NCBI GenBank assembly: GCA_016715365.1 | Contig: JADKAM010000007.1 | Coordinates: 62,001 to 126,000, forward strand | DNA: 64,000 nucleotides | Direction of reading: 5' to 3' | Source of the DNA: Chitinophagaceae bacterium | GTDB lineage: Bacteria > Bacteroidota > Bacteroidia > Chitinophagales > Chitinophagaceae | Shown here: one piece after another, positions 10,501-17,980 of the stretch | Layout of the letters: each line of letters opens with the position of its first letter | Position numbering within the stretch: the stretch's first letter is position 1 | Notes under the pieces: model-generated | Seen by the model: only the letters and a program-made list of their open reading frames with translations | The model's database searches: none | Told to the model about the DNA's origin: nothing | Translations under genes and position numbers: made by a program

Positions 10501-11122
10501 TACATACCCTACAACCGGTACTTTTAATGTACGCCTGATAGCGATTGATACCAGCACCTGTAATAAACGGGATACATCGGCCTATTTTACCATTACCGTG
10601 TTTCCGATACCTACAGCAAATTTCAGCTGGACTCCAAACCCTCCGCAGGTAAATGCGCTAACCAGGTTTACCAACCTGTCTGCCGGAGCAAGCAGGTATT
10701 TATGGAATTTTGGAGATGGAGAAAGTTCAACCGCTTTTGCACCCACGCATCAATACAACGCAACCGGTACTTACCGGGCAACGCTGTATGCATTTAATGC
10801 TGCCGATTGTGTTGATAGTTTAACACAGGATGTACCTATTATTATTGTGCCTTTGCTGGATGTGCCCAATGCATTTACACCGGGGCGATTTGGCGAAAAT
10901 GGAATTGTAAAAGTTAAAGGCTTTGGTATTGGTACATTGAACTGGAAAATATTTAACCGATGGGGACAGGTTGTTTTTGCCACATCCGACAGAAACCAGG
11001 GATGGGATGGTACATTTAAAGGAGCTTTGCAACCGATGGATGTGTATACTTATACTTTAGATGTAGAGTTTACCGATGGGCAGAAGCTGAGGAAAACAGG
11101 GGATATTAGTTTGTTGAGATAA
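7502..11122 (+). CDS. Type IX secreted surface protein with propeller and PKD domains, type B C-terminal domain
   Basis: A 1206-residue protein expected to reach the cell surface through the type IX secretion system. It has a signal peptide (1-27, ending VSAQ), an N-terminal domain opening FIQNKGQWDNRVEYRG, and a long region of repeated propeller-like blades with Gly-Gly-Asp/Asn motifs (GGSRNEQPHSM, FGGTGDDACF). Four PKD-like domains follow (WDFGDNTP, WEFGNGDVST and WNFGDGESST are typical cores). The C-terminus (from about 1115, NAFTPGRFGENG, FNRWGQVVF, WDGTFKG) is the type B, gliding-motility-associated CHU_C sorting domain. The start is TTG at 7502; TAACTTTA upstream is a near-consensus promoter. 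The PorP/SprF gene directly downstream is the expected partner. Its ligand or activity cannot be read from the sequence. Confidence 0.9.
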   Translation: MKISLKILRSFIILSSFACCVNKVSAQVEFIQNKGQWDNRVEYRGDFSTGSFFLENQGFTVAIHRVADLKMLSEQMHGHNTNSSNMGQPITINSHAYKVKFLGGNSFAQNLPDKIQPYHNNYYVGSDQSKWTSDCKIAQAVSYQNIYPNVDVRYYSDAGKLKYDIIVHPGGDIDKIAMQYSGVDKLEVKNKELMISTSVGAVKELYPYSYQVQDGQKKTVNCKYVVKNNIVRFKVTDYDPNSTIVIDPTLIFSSFSGSTAENWGFTATPAPDGSFYAGGIAFGSGFPVSAGAYQTVFGGGINEDQTNPNGYDISIIKFSANGSNRLFATYIGGSRNEQPHSMICDAQGNLFIAGRSNSNNYPGTLGRPSSRTDYDIVITKLNANGTAALGAVAIGGSANDGVNIRGKYIIPDGVDATRRNYGDDARSEIILDAAGNVLLASCTQSSDFPVTPGTPIQAVFGGGRQDGVVLKFNSNLSSVLFSSFFGGTGDDACFVLSQDPLSGDVYVAGATTGPNLPGNKVGVMQDIYQGGATDGFITQIKNDGSAIVRTTFQGTPGNDMVYGIQFDKKGFPYIMGTTTGNWPVVSATFSNANSKQFISKLKPDLSPTYIYSTIFGTASSVPNLSPVAFLVDRCENVYVSGWGGGINIERGYPSAGTSGLPEVTPLSNIPAADGQDFYFFVLEKNAQSQLFGSHFGQNGSLGDHVDGGTSRFDANGVIYQAFCSCGTPSNPANRFPTTPGVWSGINRTPSGDGCNLAAAKIEMNFAGIGASVKATIDGVVDTIGCVPLTVRFTDTLARGKMYIWIYNDPFSTVLRDTTYAPNNSVSHTYNQTGSYPLMLISIDSATCNIADTAFVTVKVGNNLINADFSFFKLDSCNSLRYQFINQSVATVPNYTSQSFIWDFGDNTPKVRSGFGPINHTYASIGTYTVTLIVDDTTFCNAPDTAIKQLRISPNVKAAFLTPNRGCVPYTPVFKNLSLGGTDWIWEFGNGDVSTAFEPTYTYPTTGTFNVRLIAIDTSTCNKRDTSAYFTITVFPIPTANFSWTPNPPQVNALTRFTNLSAGASRYLWNFGDGESSTAFAPTHQYNATGTYRATLYAFNAADCVDSLTQDVPIIIVPLLDVPNAFTPGRFGENGIVKVKGFGIGTLNWKIFNRWGQVVFATSDRNQGWDGTFKGALQPMDVYTYTLDVEFTDGQKLRKTGDISLLR

Positions 11123-11212
11123 TAGGAAAGAACAGGGTTGATAATAAATGATTGGTAATAATTTTTTGTGTGGTGGATTGATAAATAATTGGAAAGATTT
11201 TTGCGGCCAATT

Positions 11213-11240
11213 CACGATTCACAACTCACGCCTCACGATT
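11213..11240 (+). repeat. Four 7-base units upstream of the PorP/SprF gene
   Basis: CACGATT, CACAACT, CACGCCT, CACGATT in direct tandem, ending 10 bases before the ATG at 11251. The sequence differs from the other arrays in the window but the 7-base period and upstream position are the same. No inverted partner is evident. Confidence 0.65.
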
Positions 11241-11250
11241 TAATAAGAGC

Positions 11251-12267
11251 ATGATCAAAAAAATAAAAATATTAATTATTGTGCTTTGCAGTCTGCAGCT
11301 TACTACCACTGCCCAGGATCTGCATTTTTCACAGTTCTTCAATTCGCCATTGGTTACCAACCCTGCCAATACAGGTTTTATACCCGATGCGGATTACCGG
11401 ATTGGCGCTAATTACCGTAATCAATGGAGTTCGGTCATGTCGGTGCCTTACAAAACAGTGAGCGCTTTTGCCGATGCTCAGGTTTTCAGAGACAGGCTGG
11501 AGAATGGATGGCTTGGATTGGGAGGCATGATATTAAATGACAAAGCCGGTTCAGGCAGTTTAACCAGTACCAAAGTATATGGTTCGGTGGCCTATCATCA
11601 AATGCTGGGCTTAAGCAGTTTACTTTCTGCAGGTTTTAATATTGGCTGGGCAAACAAACATATTAATGAATCCAAATTAAAATTTCCCGATCAGTTTGAT
11701 GGAAAATTTTTCGACAGTAAATTACCAACCAGTGTAGTATTTACCAACAACTATGTTAGTTATATGGATATGCATGTAGGTATGAACTATGCATATTTCC
11801 CTGATGAAAATGTGTACATCAATGCCGGCTACTCTATACAGCATGTTAACAGGCCCAAGGAAACTTTCTTTGGTGATAATTCAGTGTTTGGCCGCATACC
11901 CATGCGGCATACCGGTTTTGTAAATGCCATTTTAAAATTAAATGACCGGGTTATTGTAAACCCCAATGCTTATTTTACTACACAGGCAAAAGCAACCGAC
12001 CTGGTTTTTGGTATCAATGCAAACTATAACCTCTCTCAATTTGGCGAGCAACAATTAATAGCCGGAGTGTATTATCGCCTGGGCGATGCCATTGTACCCA
12101 TGGTTGGTTTAGAAGTAGCCAAAATACAATTTACCTTCAGCTACGATGTAACCTTATCTGCCCTAAGCAAATACAATGGTTACCGCGGTGCAATGGAATT
12201 CAGTATCATTAAAAAAGGCTTTTATCCTGATAATGTAGACAGGACTTCTATCTGTCCTACGTTTTAA
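11251..12267 (+). CDS. PorP/SprF family type IX secretion membrane protein
   Basis: Outer-membrane beta-barrel protein of the PorP/SprF family, needed to attach or secrete cargo with a type B C-terminal domain. The 338 residues start with a signal peptide (1-21) and continue with the family opening QDLHFSQFFNSPLVTNPANTG, then amphipathic strands through to a C-terminal CPTF. Members are usually encoded just after the cargo they serve, and here the 1206-residue type B protein is 128 bases upstream on the same strand. The family assignment is well supported; pairing with that cargo is inferred from gene order. Confidence 0.9.
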   Translation: MIKKIKILIIVLCSLQLTTTAQDLHFSQFFNSPLVTNPANTGFIPDADYRIGANYRNQWSSVMSVPYKTVSAFADAQVFRDRLENGWLGLGGMILNDKAGSGSLTSTKVYGSVAYHQMLGLSSLLSAGFNIGWANKHINESKLKFPDQFDGKFFDSKLPTSVVFTNNYVSYMDMHVGMNYAYFPDENVYINAGYSIQHVNRPKETFFGDNSVFGRIPMRHTGFVNAILKLNDRVIVNPNAYFTTQAKATDLVFGINANYNLSQFGEQQLIAGVYYRLGDAIVPMVGLEVAKIQFTFSYDVTLSALSKYNGYRGAMEFSIIKKGFYPDNVDRTSICPTF

Positions 12268-12311
12268 GTAAATCAACTTTATCAATGTTAGTGATGGTTA
12301 CATTTCAAGTA

Positions 12312-12374
12312 AGAGGTGTCACCTTTTTTATAGCTGCCTTATATTATATGCTACTTTTAAAAGGTGACACCTCT
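12312..12374. repeat. 63-base inverted repeat between convergent genes
   Basis: Perfect 16-base arms, AGAGGTGTCACCTTTT and its complement, around a 31-base loop. Each arm is itself a small palindrome (AGGTG-n-CACCT), and the loop has a further TAGC/GCTA pairing. It occupies the gap between the PorP/SprF gene and the convergent charged-repeat gene. There is no good T-run after either arm, so it resembles a REP-type palindrome more than a simple terminator. Confidence 0.75.
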
Positions 12375-12433
12375 ATATTAACAAAAAGCATCCACCAACG
12401 GCAGATGCTTTTCAGTTCTTCAGGGCATACATT

Positions 12434-13255
12434 TTATTCTTTCTCTATCGTCATCTTAAAATGATCCTGCTTGAAATATTTACGGTACTTATCTGTTGTT
12501 TTTTCATCCTGTTTCTTACCGTCAATATAAAGTTCCTTGTTTTTGTATTCAACGGTAAATCCGGCTTTTGAATCGATCAGCCCGTCCTTTTCCATTTCTG
12601 TGAACATTGCTTTGGTAAGTTTCAGCTCATCTTTTGCTTTGTCAATACCGGCACGGGCTTCATCCATGATCTTGCTCATGTCAATTTTTTCAATTTCCCC
12701 TTTGCTTTTTTCAATTTCAATTTTTGCCCTGGCTAATTCTTTTTTTATGGCTTCTTTATCAACTTCCTTTAATTCCAGCTTTGCTTTCTCCATTTCTTTG
12801 CCGGCTTCGGCAAGTGCTTTTTCAATGTCTGCACTTTTAAAATGGAGGTCAACATTTTTAAGTGAGGTGCTTACATCTGCCATCATCTTATCCAGGTCAA
12901 TATTTTTTAAACTAAGCTCAACAGTTTTCATCATCTTTTCCATGTCTATCGCTTTTAATGCCGACTCCATGGCATCCTTTTGTATTTTGCTAAAATCAAT
13001 ACCTTTTAATTCAGCATTTACCTCTCCCAAAACTTTATCCAGTTGGGCCTGCAGTTTATCAAAGTCTTTCATGGTAATACCTTCTTTTTCAGGCAAGGTA
13101 TCTGTGTAGCTACTTTCGTAGGTAAACTCATCCTCCCCGGTAAATTTATTGTAACCTATTGGAGAGTCCAGGAAGGACATGGTGATGCCACCAATCAGCA
13201 ACATGGCTAAAGTGCCGGTGATGGCTTTTTTGTGTTTTAAAATAAATTGTTTCAT
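12434..13255 (-). CDS. Membrane-anchored charged-repeat protein, function unknown
   Basis: I do not recognise a named family. The 273 residues begin with a basic stretch and one hydrophobic segment (MKQFILKHKKAITGTLAMLLIGGITMSF), either an uncleaved signal anchor or a signal peptide. Residues about 60-225 are very rich in Lys, Glu, Asp, Ala and Met and repeat a unit opening with I/V-D-F/L/M (IDFSKIQKDAMESALKA, IDMEKMMKTVELSLKN, IDLDKMMADVSTSLKN), which predicts long amphipathic helices. The C-terminus (FTVEYKNKELYIDGKKQ) looks like a small beta domain. The protein is probably periplasmic. A perfect palindrome directly downstream of its -7 box suggests repressor control. Confidence 0.75.
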   Translation of the reverse strand: MKQFILKHKKAITGTLAMLLIGGITMSFLDSPIGYNKFTGEDEFTYESSYTDTLPEKEGITMKDFDKLQAQLDKVLGEVNAELKGIDFSKIQKDAMESALKAIDMEKMMKTVELSLKNIDLDKMMADVSTSLKNVDLHFKSADIEKALAEAGKEMEKAKLELKEVDKEAIKKELARAKIEIEKSKGEIEKIDMSKIMDEARAGIDKAKDELKLTKAMFTEMEKDGLIDSKAGFTVEYKNKELYIDGKKQDEKTTDKYRKYFKQDHFKMTIEKE

Positions 13256-13285
13256 GGCTATACTTTTTGTTGGTTAAAAAATGAA

Positions 13286-13301
13286 TACGAATATATTCGT
13301 A
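13286..13301. promoter_or_regulatory. 16-base perfect palindrome, likely operator
   Basis: TACGAATATATTCGTA is a perfect palindrome placed over the expected transcription start of the minus-strand gene at 12434-13255. It begins two bases after the -7 box and ends 31 bases before the ATG. This position would block initiation when bound. It has the look of sites used by BlaI/MecI-type repressors in Bacteroidota, but no such regulator is in the window; the binder is unknown. Confidence 0.65.
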
Positions 13302-13302
13302 A

Positions 13303-13310
13303 CAAATGTA
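13303..13310 (-). promoter_or_regulatory. -7 promoter element of the charged-repeat gene
   Basis: TACATTTG on the minus strand, an exact TAnnTTTG match. A TTG for the -33 region lies 20 bases further upstream (13331-13333). The palindrome at 13286-13301 directly follows it. Confidence 0.75.
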
Positions 13311-13400
13311 GATTTCTCTTTTCTTATTTGCAATCCGTTAAAAAAATTTAACAATTTTACAGGACTTCATTAAAATTAAGTTGAGGGTCATTTTCAAAAG

Positions 13401-13487
13401 CTGTCAGGTTGTACTGAGCCTGCCGAAGTGTTGTCGAAACCGGGGCTATACTAAACTAAGCCGTCTTCGACAGGCTCAGACTGACAG
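13401..13487. repeat. Inverted repeat with CTGTCAG and TGTCGAAG words, copy 1
   Basis: The left arm (13401-13428) and right arm (13465-13487) are complementary over CTGTCAG and over CTGAGCCTG-CGAAG, with a six-base insertion in the left arm. A related copy lies at 58399-58470. It sits in the 332-base gap between divergent genes; the rest of that gap (13311-13400 and 13488-13587) is AT-rich, with a GTTAAA-AAAA-TTTAAC hairpin at about 13337-13352 and nothing else I can support. Confidence 0.75.
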
Positions 13488-13587
13488 TAAAATTGTTAAT
13501 GAAGATTTCAAACTTATGCACTTCTTTAAAACGAACATGATTTTATCAACTCACTATTTTATACGATTTTTACACAAATAATGTTAC

Positions 13588-15009
13588 ATGCAAACTGCAG
13601 CCGGAGTAAAAGGAACTACAACAGGGTTAATAGATCTGTTTAAAAAAATTGCAGGCGATACGTATGTATTTGCCGATGAAGAAAGCCTGAATAATTATGC
13701 ACACGATGAAACGGAGAATCTCCATTTTCTTCCTGATATTGTAATTAAACCCAGAACAGCTGAGGAGATCAGCCAGATCATGATGATCTGTAATGAGCAT
13801 AAAATACCTGTCACGCCACGTGGTGCCGGAACCGGTTTAAGCGGTGGGGCATTACCACACCTGGGCGGCGTTTTACTCTCCATGGAAAGAATGAATTCGA
13901 TCATTGAAATTGATGAACGTAACCTGCAGGTAACAACCGAGCCGGGTGTTATTACCGAAGTGCTTCAAAATGCCGTTAAAGAAAAAGGATTATTCTATCC
14001 ACCAGATCCCAGCAGCAGGGGCAGTTGTTTTATTGGCGGCAATATTGCGGAGAATAGTGGCGGACCCAAAGCTGTAAAATATGGTGTGGTAAAAGATTAT
14101 GTATTGAACCTGCAAATTGTATTGCCAACCGGCGAAATTATGTGGACGGGCGCCAATGTGTTAAAAAATTCTACAGGCTATAATTTAACACAATTAATTG
14201 TGGGTAGTGAAGGAACTTTAGCCATTGTTACAAAGATTGTTTTAAAATTGCTCCCGCATCCAAAGTACGATTTGCTGATGCTGGTGCCTTTTAATTCTCT
14301 GGAAAATGCAGGAGCAGCAGTGAGTGCCATCTTTCGTGCAGGGTTTACGCCCAGCGCTATGGAACTGGTTGAAATAAATGCGTTGAAAATTGTAAGCAGA
14401 TTTGTAGATAGCGCTGTGGTACCTGTTACTGATGATATGGAAGCCCACCTGATCATTGAAGTGGATGGAAACCATATGGACACGTTGATGAGTGAAATGG
14501 AAGCCATTGCAGAATTGCTGGTACAGTATGATTGTGGCGATGCTTTTTTTGCAGATGATGCACAACAGAAAGCTGAACTGTGGAAATTGAGAAGAAGGGT
14601 AGCAGAAGCAGTAAAGATAGATGGCTACACCATTGAAGAAGATACGGTGGTGCCGAGGGCCGAATTGCCTGCTTTGATCAGAGGAGTAAAGGCACTGGGA
14701 AAGGAATATGATTTTGATGTGGTTTGTTATGGCCATGCCGGCGATGGTAACCTGCACATACGTATCAGAAAACCGGGCAGTATTTACAGTTTAAATAACC
14801 CCGATGTGATACCGGCATTGCAGGCTTTGTTTAAACTGGTAAAATCATTGGGCGGAACCATCAGCGGTGAGCATGGGATTGGATTGATACAAAAACCTTA
14901 CATGGATATTGTTTTTGATAAAGCCGGTTTGCAGCTGATGAGCGGTATAAAAAAAGTTTTCGACCCGAATAATATTTTAAACAGCGGTAAAATATTCGAC
15001 ATCGCCTGA
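13588..15009 (+). CDS. GlcD-type FAD-linked 2-hydroxyacid oxidase
   Basis: FAD-dependent oxidase/dehydrogenase of the glycolate oxidase GlcD or D-lactate dehydrogenase type, which oxidises a 2-hydroxyacid to the 2-oxoacid. The 473 residues show the FAD-binding PCMH domain (PRGAGTGLSGGALPHLGG at about 74-91; GSCFIGGNIAENSGGPKAVKYG) and the C-terminal domain with GHAGDGNLH and SGEHGIGLIQKPYM. No GlcE or iron-sulfur GlcF gene is beside it, so it may act as a single-subunit enzyme. Glycolate and D-lactate are both reasonable substrates; the sequence alone does not decide. Confidence 0.88.
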   Translation: MQTAAGVKGTTTGLIDLFKKIAGDTYVFADEESLNNYAHDETENLHFLPDIVIKPRTAEEISQIMMICNEHKIPVTPRGAGTGLSGGALPHLGGVLLSMERMNSIIEIDERNLQVTTEPGVITEVLQNAVKEKGLFYPPDPSSRGSCFIGGNIAENSGGPKAVKYGVVKDYVLNLQIVLPTGEIMWTGANVLKNSTGYNLTQLIVGSEGTLAIVTKIVLKLLPHPKYDLLMLVPFNSLENAGAAVSAIFRAGFTPSAMELVEINALKIVSRFVDSAVVPVTDDMEAHLIIEVDGNHMDTLMSEMEAIAELLVQYDCGDAFFADDAQQKAELWKLRRRVAEAVKIDGYTIEEDTVVPRAELPALIRGVKALGKEYDFDVVCYGHAGDGNLHIRIRKPGSIYSLNNPDVIPALQALFKLVKSLGGTISGEHGIGLIQKPYMDIVFDKAGLQLMSGIKKVFDPNNILNSGKIFDIA

Positions 15010-15050
15010 CGCCACGTTTGACGGTTGAAAAAATAAAATTATAAAGTACC

Positions 15051-15698
15051 ATGAAAAAAATTGTAATTGTTTTAGTGTTGATCAGCAGTTTTAACGCAGT
15101 TAAGGCCCAGGATGAAGAAAGAGAAAGTAATGAAAAAAAGGGAGGGTTTAAAAAAGAAAATCTTTTTACGGGAGGAGGTGCTATCGTTTCAGTAGGCAGC
15201 TATACCACTCTTTTAGGTGCAAGTCCTGTTTTTGGTTACAGCATTACCAAATGGCTTGATGCCGGCATTGTTTTTAATATCAATTATGCTTCCTACCGCT
15301 ATGTTTATTCTAACGGATTTAACTATGTGGTAAGTGATGAAAAATCGCGGCAAACGGTTTTTGGCCCTGGAATTTTTGCAAGAGTGTATCCGGTAAAATT
15401 TTTGTTTGTGAATATACAGGCAGAACAAAATTTTACAACCGACAAACGTATCGCTCCCAATACGCCAACATTTAAAGATAAATATTCCGCTACCAGCCTT
15501 TTGCTTGGTGTTGGTTATGCAAGCGGAAGGCAAACTACCGGAGATTTTTATTACTATATTTCCATTATGGCAGACGTTGCAGGAAATAAAAATTCACCGT
15601 ATGTGGGTATTTCTGAAAGTGGCAAAGCAGTAATTACGCCCATCTTTAAAGCAGGCATACAAGTGCCTTTATTCCAGGGTAAAAAGTACAGGTTTTAA
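15051..15698 (+). CDS. Outer-membrane beta-barrel protein, function unknown
   Basis: A 215-residue protein with a signal peptide (1-19, ending VKAQ), a short acidic and lysine-rich linker (DEERESNEKKGGFKKEN) and then alternating aromatic/glycine strands (GGGAIVSVGSYTTLLGASPVFGYSITKWLDAGIVF) typical of small outer-membrane barrels. It ends with a polar-aromatic terminus (GKKYRF). It lies 41 bases after the GlcD gene on the same strand. Its stop is two bases from the stop of the convergent LOG gene, leaving no room for a separate terminator. No specific function can be assigned. Confidence 0.75.
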   Translation: MKKIVIVLVLISSFNAVKAQDEERESNEKKGGFKKENLFTGGGAIVSVGSYTTLLGASPVFGYSITKWLDAGIVFNINYASYRYVYSNGFNYVVSDEKSRQTVFGPGIFARVYPVKFLFVNIQAEQNFTTDKRIAPNTPTFKDKYSATSLLLGVGYASGRQTTGDFYYYISIMADVAGNKNSPYVGISESGKAVITPIFKAGIQVPLFQGKKYRF

Positions 15699-15700
15699 AA

Positions 15701-16237
15701 TTACAGGTGTTCCAGCATTTCAGCTGGCTGGTTTAGTACAACCAGTTTATCTTCAATGTTATCGTACAAAAAACCTTCATCCTGCATGGTTTGTGCAAAG
15801 GCCAGCAAATGATTATAAAATCCGGCTGTGTTCAGTATAAATATTTTTTTATCGTGAATGCTCAGCTGGTTCCAGGTAAGCATTTCAAAAAATTCATCCA
15901 TGGTACCAAAACCGCCGGGTAATATAATGGCAGCATCACATCTTTCGTATAATATCTTTTTACGGGTGTGCATATCATCCACAATAATTAATTCAGTAAT
16001 GCCCTTGTGATGATGCTCCCTGTCTTTCAGTATTTCGGGAATAATGCCTACCACTTTTCCGTCTTTTTCCAAAACTGCATTTGATACCGCACCCATAATA
16101 CCTTTATTGCCACCCCCATAAATAAGCGTAATTTTTTTTGATGCCAGCAAATGGCCCAATGCTGTTGCTGCTGCTTCATACAATGGGTTATTGCCACTTT
16201 TAGAGCCACAAAAAACCGCCAATGAATTTATCTGCAT
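15701..16237 (-). CDS. LOG family nucleoside-monophosphate phosphoribohydrolase
   Basis: LOG (Lonely Guy, formerly annotated lysine decarboxylase-like) proteins split 5'-monophosphate nucleosides such as AMP or cytokinin ribotides into base and ribose 5-phosphate. The 178-residue protein carries both signatures: GGGNKGIMGAVSNAVLEKDG (about 42-61) and PGGFGTMDEFFEMLTWNQL (about 108-126) with the catalytic Glu. Length is typical. A near-consensus -7 element (TGTCTTTG, minus strand, 16261-16268) precedes it. A role in nucleotide salvage is more likely than hormone synthesis in this organism, by inference. Confidence 0.9.
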   Translation of the reverse strand: MQINSLAVFCGSKSGNNPLYEAAATALGHLLASKKITLIYGGGNKGIMGAVSNAVLEKDGKVVGIIPEILKDREHHHKGITELIIVDDMHTRKKILYERCDAAIILPGGFGTMDEFFEMLTWNQLSIHDKKIFILNTAGFYNHLLAFAQTMQDEGFLYDNIEDKLVVLNQPAEMLEHL

Positions 16238-16314
16238 AAAACTTTATAGTTTATTATTGGCAAAGACACGATATTTTCTCTATTTTCAAGATTATTTTTA
16301 CCTAAACGATTGAT

Positions 16315-17874
16315 ATGTCTCCCATTATTTTGTTTTCGTTTGTTATCGGGTATTTCGTTTTGCTGCTTACGGTTGCTTATTTCACATCCCGTGGCAGCAA
16401 TAACGAATCTTTTTTTATTGGCAACCGCAACAGCAACTGGATGCTGGTTGCATTTGGTATGATCGGTACAAGCCTGAGCGGGGTTACGTTTGTAAGTGTG
16501 CCGGGTAGTGTAGGCAGTGGCAATTTTTATTATTACCAGATCGTATTGGGCTATTTGATAGGCTACATGGTTATTGCATTTGTGCTGATACCCCTGTATT
16601 ATAAAATGAACCTCACCTCTATTTATACTTACCTGGAAAAACGTTTTGGCATTAATGCCCACAAGGCAGGTGCATTCTTTTTTATACTCAGCCGGGTGGT
16701 TGGCGCCACAGCACGCCTTTACCTGGTGATCAGTATTCTGCAACTTTTCATCTTTGATAAACTGCATATTCCATTTATTGTAACCACATTGGTTATTTTG
16801 GCACTTATTTTATTATATACTTTTGAGGGCGGTGTTAAAACAATTATTTATACCGATACACTGCAAACAACAGGCATGTTACTGGGGCTGGTGGTTTGCA
16901 TTATTGTTATTGTAAAAGCAATGGGCACCGATTTTTCAGGCGCACTTTCGCTCATGAATGAAAAGGGCTACACCAAAATTTTTAATACCGATTATAAAGC
17001 AGGCTCCTTCTTTTTAAAACATATTGTTGGCGGTATGTTCATCGCCATTGCCATGACCGGCCTGGACCAGGAGATGATGCAGAAGAACATCAGCGTAAAA
17101 AATATAAAAGATTCACAGAAGAATATCATGACGTTTACTGCGGTACTGATGGTCGTAAATTTTTTATTCCTGTTCCTCGGTGGTATACTTTATTTATATG
17201 CCAGTACCAATAATATTACAGTTCCGCCAGATGACCTTTTTCCAACCATTGCATTGAGTGATGCTTTTAGCGGAACCATCGGTATACTTTTTATTATTGC
17301 ATTGATATCCGCACTGTTCCCTAGCGTTGATGGAGCAATCACTTCTCTTACATCCTGTTACTGTATAGATATACTGGGAATGAATAAAATGAAAGCCGAT
17401 GAAGATGACGCTTTAGGGGCAGAAAAAGAGTTGTTGGAAAAAAAGAAAAAAAGAATCAGGTTAAAAGTGCATTTTACTTTTGCTGTTGTGTTTTTTATAA
17501 TGGTGCTTGTTTTTAAAGCCATCAACGATAAACTGATCATTGATTTTATTTTAAAATTTGCCGGTATTACTTACGGGCCGCTGTTGGGTTTATTTTCTTT
17601 TGGCATCCTAACAAAACGGCATCTGAATGAAAAATTAATATGGACAGTTTGTATTGTGGCACCCATGCTGGCACTGGGCCTGGACATGTTGAGTAGTCCG
17701 GCCTGGTACGAAGCGAAACTGCATGTAACACTTGGTTTACAAACCCTTTCAGATAATATTTTTCATGGTTATAAAATCGGTAACGAATTAATTTTAATTA
17801 ACGGCATATTTACCTTTGTGGGCTTATTGTTAATTTCTCATAAAGACGATAAAAAAGCAGATATTTCAATGTAA
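16315..17874 (+). CDS. Sodium:solute symporter (SSS family)
   Basis: Secondary transporter that uses the sodium gradient to import a solute. The 519-residue protein has about 13 hydrophobic helices, the family start MSPIILFSFVIGYFVLLLTVAYFTSR, and the conserved early region FFIGNRNSNWMLVAFGMIGTSLSGVTFVSVPG. A charged cytoplasmic loop (about 355-380, EDDALGAEKELLEKKKKR) sits between helices. The substrate is not evident from sequence or neighbours. A strong terminator follows. Confidence 0.88.
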   Translation: MSPIILFSFVIGYFVLLLTVAYFTSRGSNNESFFIGNRNSNWMLVAFGMIGTSLSGVTFVSVPGSVGSGNFYYYQIVLGYLIGYMVIAFVLIPLYYKMNLTSIYTYLEKRFGINAHKAGAFFFILSRVVGATARLYLVISILQLFIFDKLHIPFIVTTLVILALILLYTFEGGVKTIIYTDTLQTTGMLLGLVVCIIVIVKAMGTDFSGALSLMNEKGYTKIFNTDYKAGSFFLKHIVGGMFIAIAMTGLDQEMMQKNISVKNIKDSQKNIMTFTAVLMVVNFLFLFLGGILYLYASTNNITVPPDDLFPTIALSDAFSGTIGILFIIALISALFPSVDGAITSLTSCYCIDILGMNKMKADEDDALGAEKELLEKKKKRIRLKVHFTFAVVFFIMVLVFKAINDKLIIDFILKFAGITYGPLLGLFSFGILTKRHLNEKLIWTVCIVAPMLALGLDMLSSPAWYEAKLHVTLGLQTLSDNIFHGYKIGNELILINGIFTFVGLLLISHKDDKKADISM

Positions 17875-17892
17875 CTTTACCGGGTTAGTAAG

Positions 17893-17937
17893 TGCCATTC
17901 TTCAACTTTATTTAAAGTGCAGAATGGCATTTTGTTT
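17893..17937 (+). terminator. Terminator after the sodium symporter gene
   Basis: Nine-base stem TGCCATTCT/AGAATGGCA enclosing a second stem ACTTTA/TAAAGT, followed by TTTTGTTT. Confidence 0.8.
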
Positions 17938-17980
17938 ATATATGTAAGCAGCAATTTAAAAATGATAACAGCGTTATAAA

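Noticed and set aside
12537..13109. Open frame of 190 codons on the plus strand, antisense to the charged-repeat gene
   Set aside because: Low-complexity Ser/Phe/Ile product that mirrors the Lys/Glu-rich codons of the real gene.
16228..16767. Minus-strand frame of 179 codons opposite the sodium symporter start
   Set aside because: No family similarity, low-complexity composition, overlaps a clear transporter gene.
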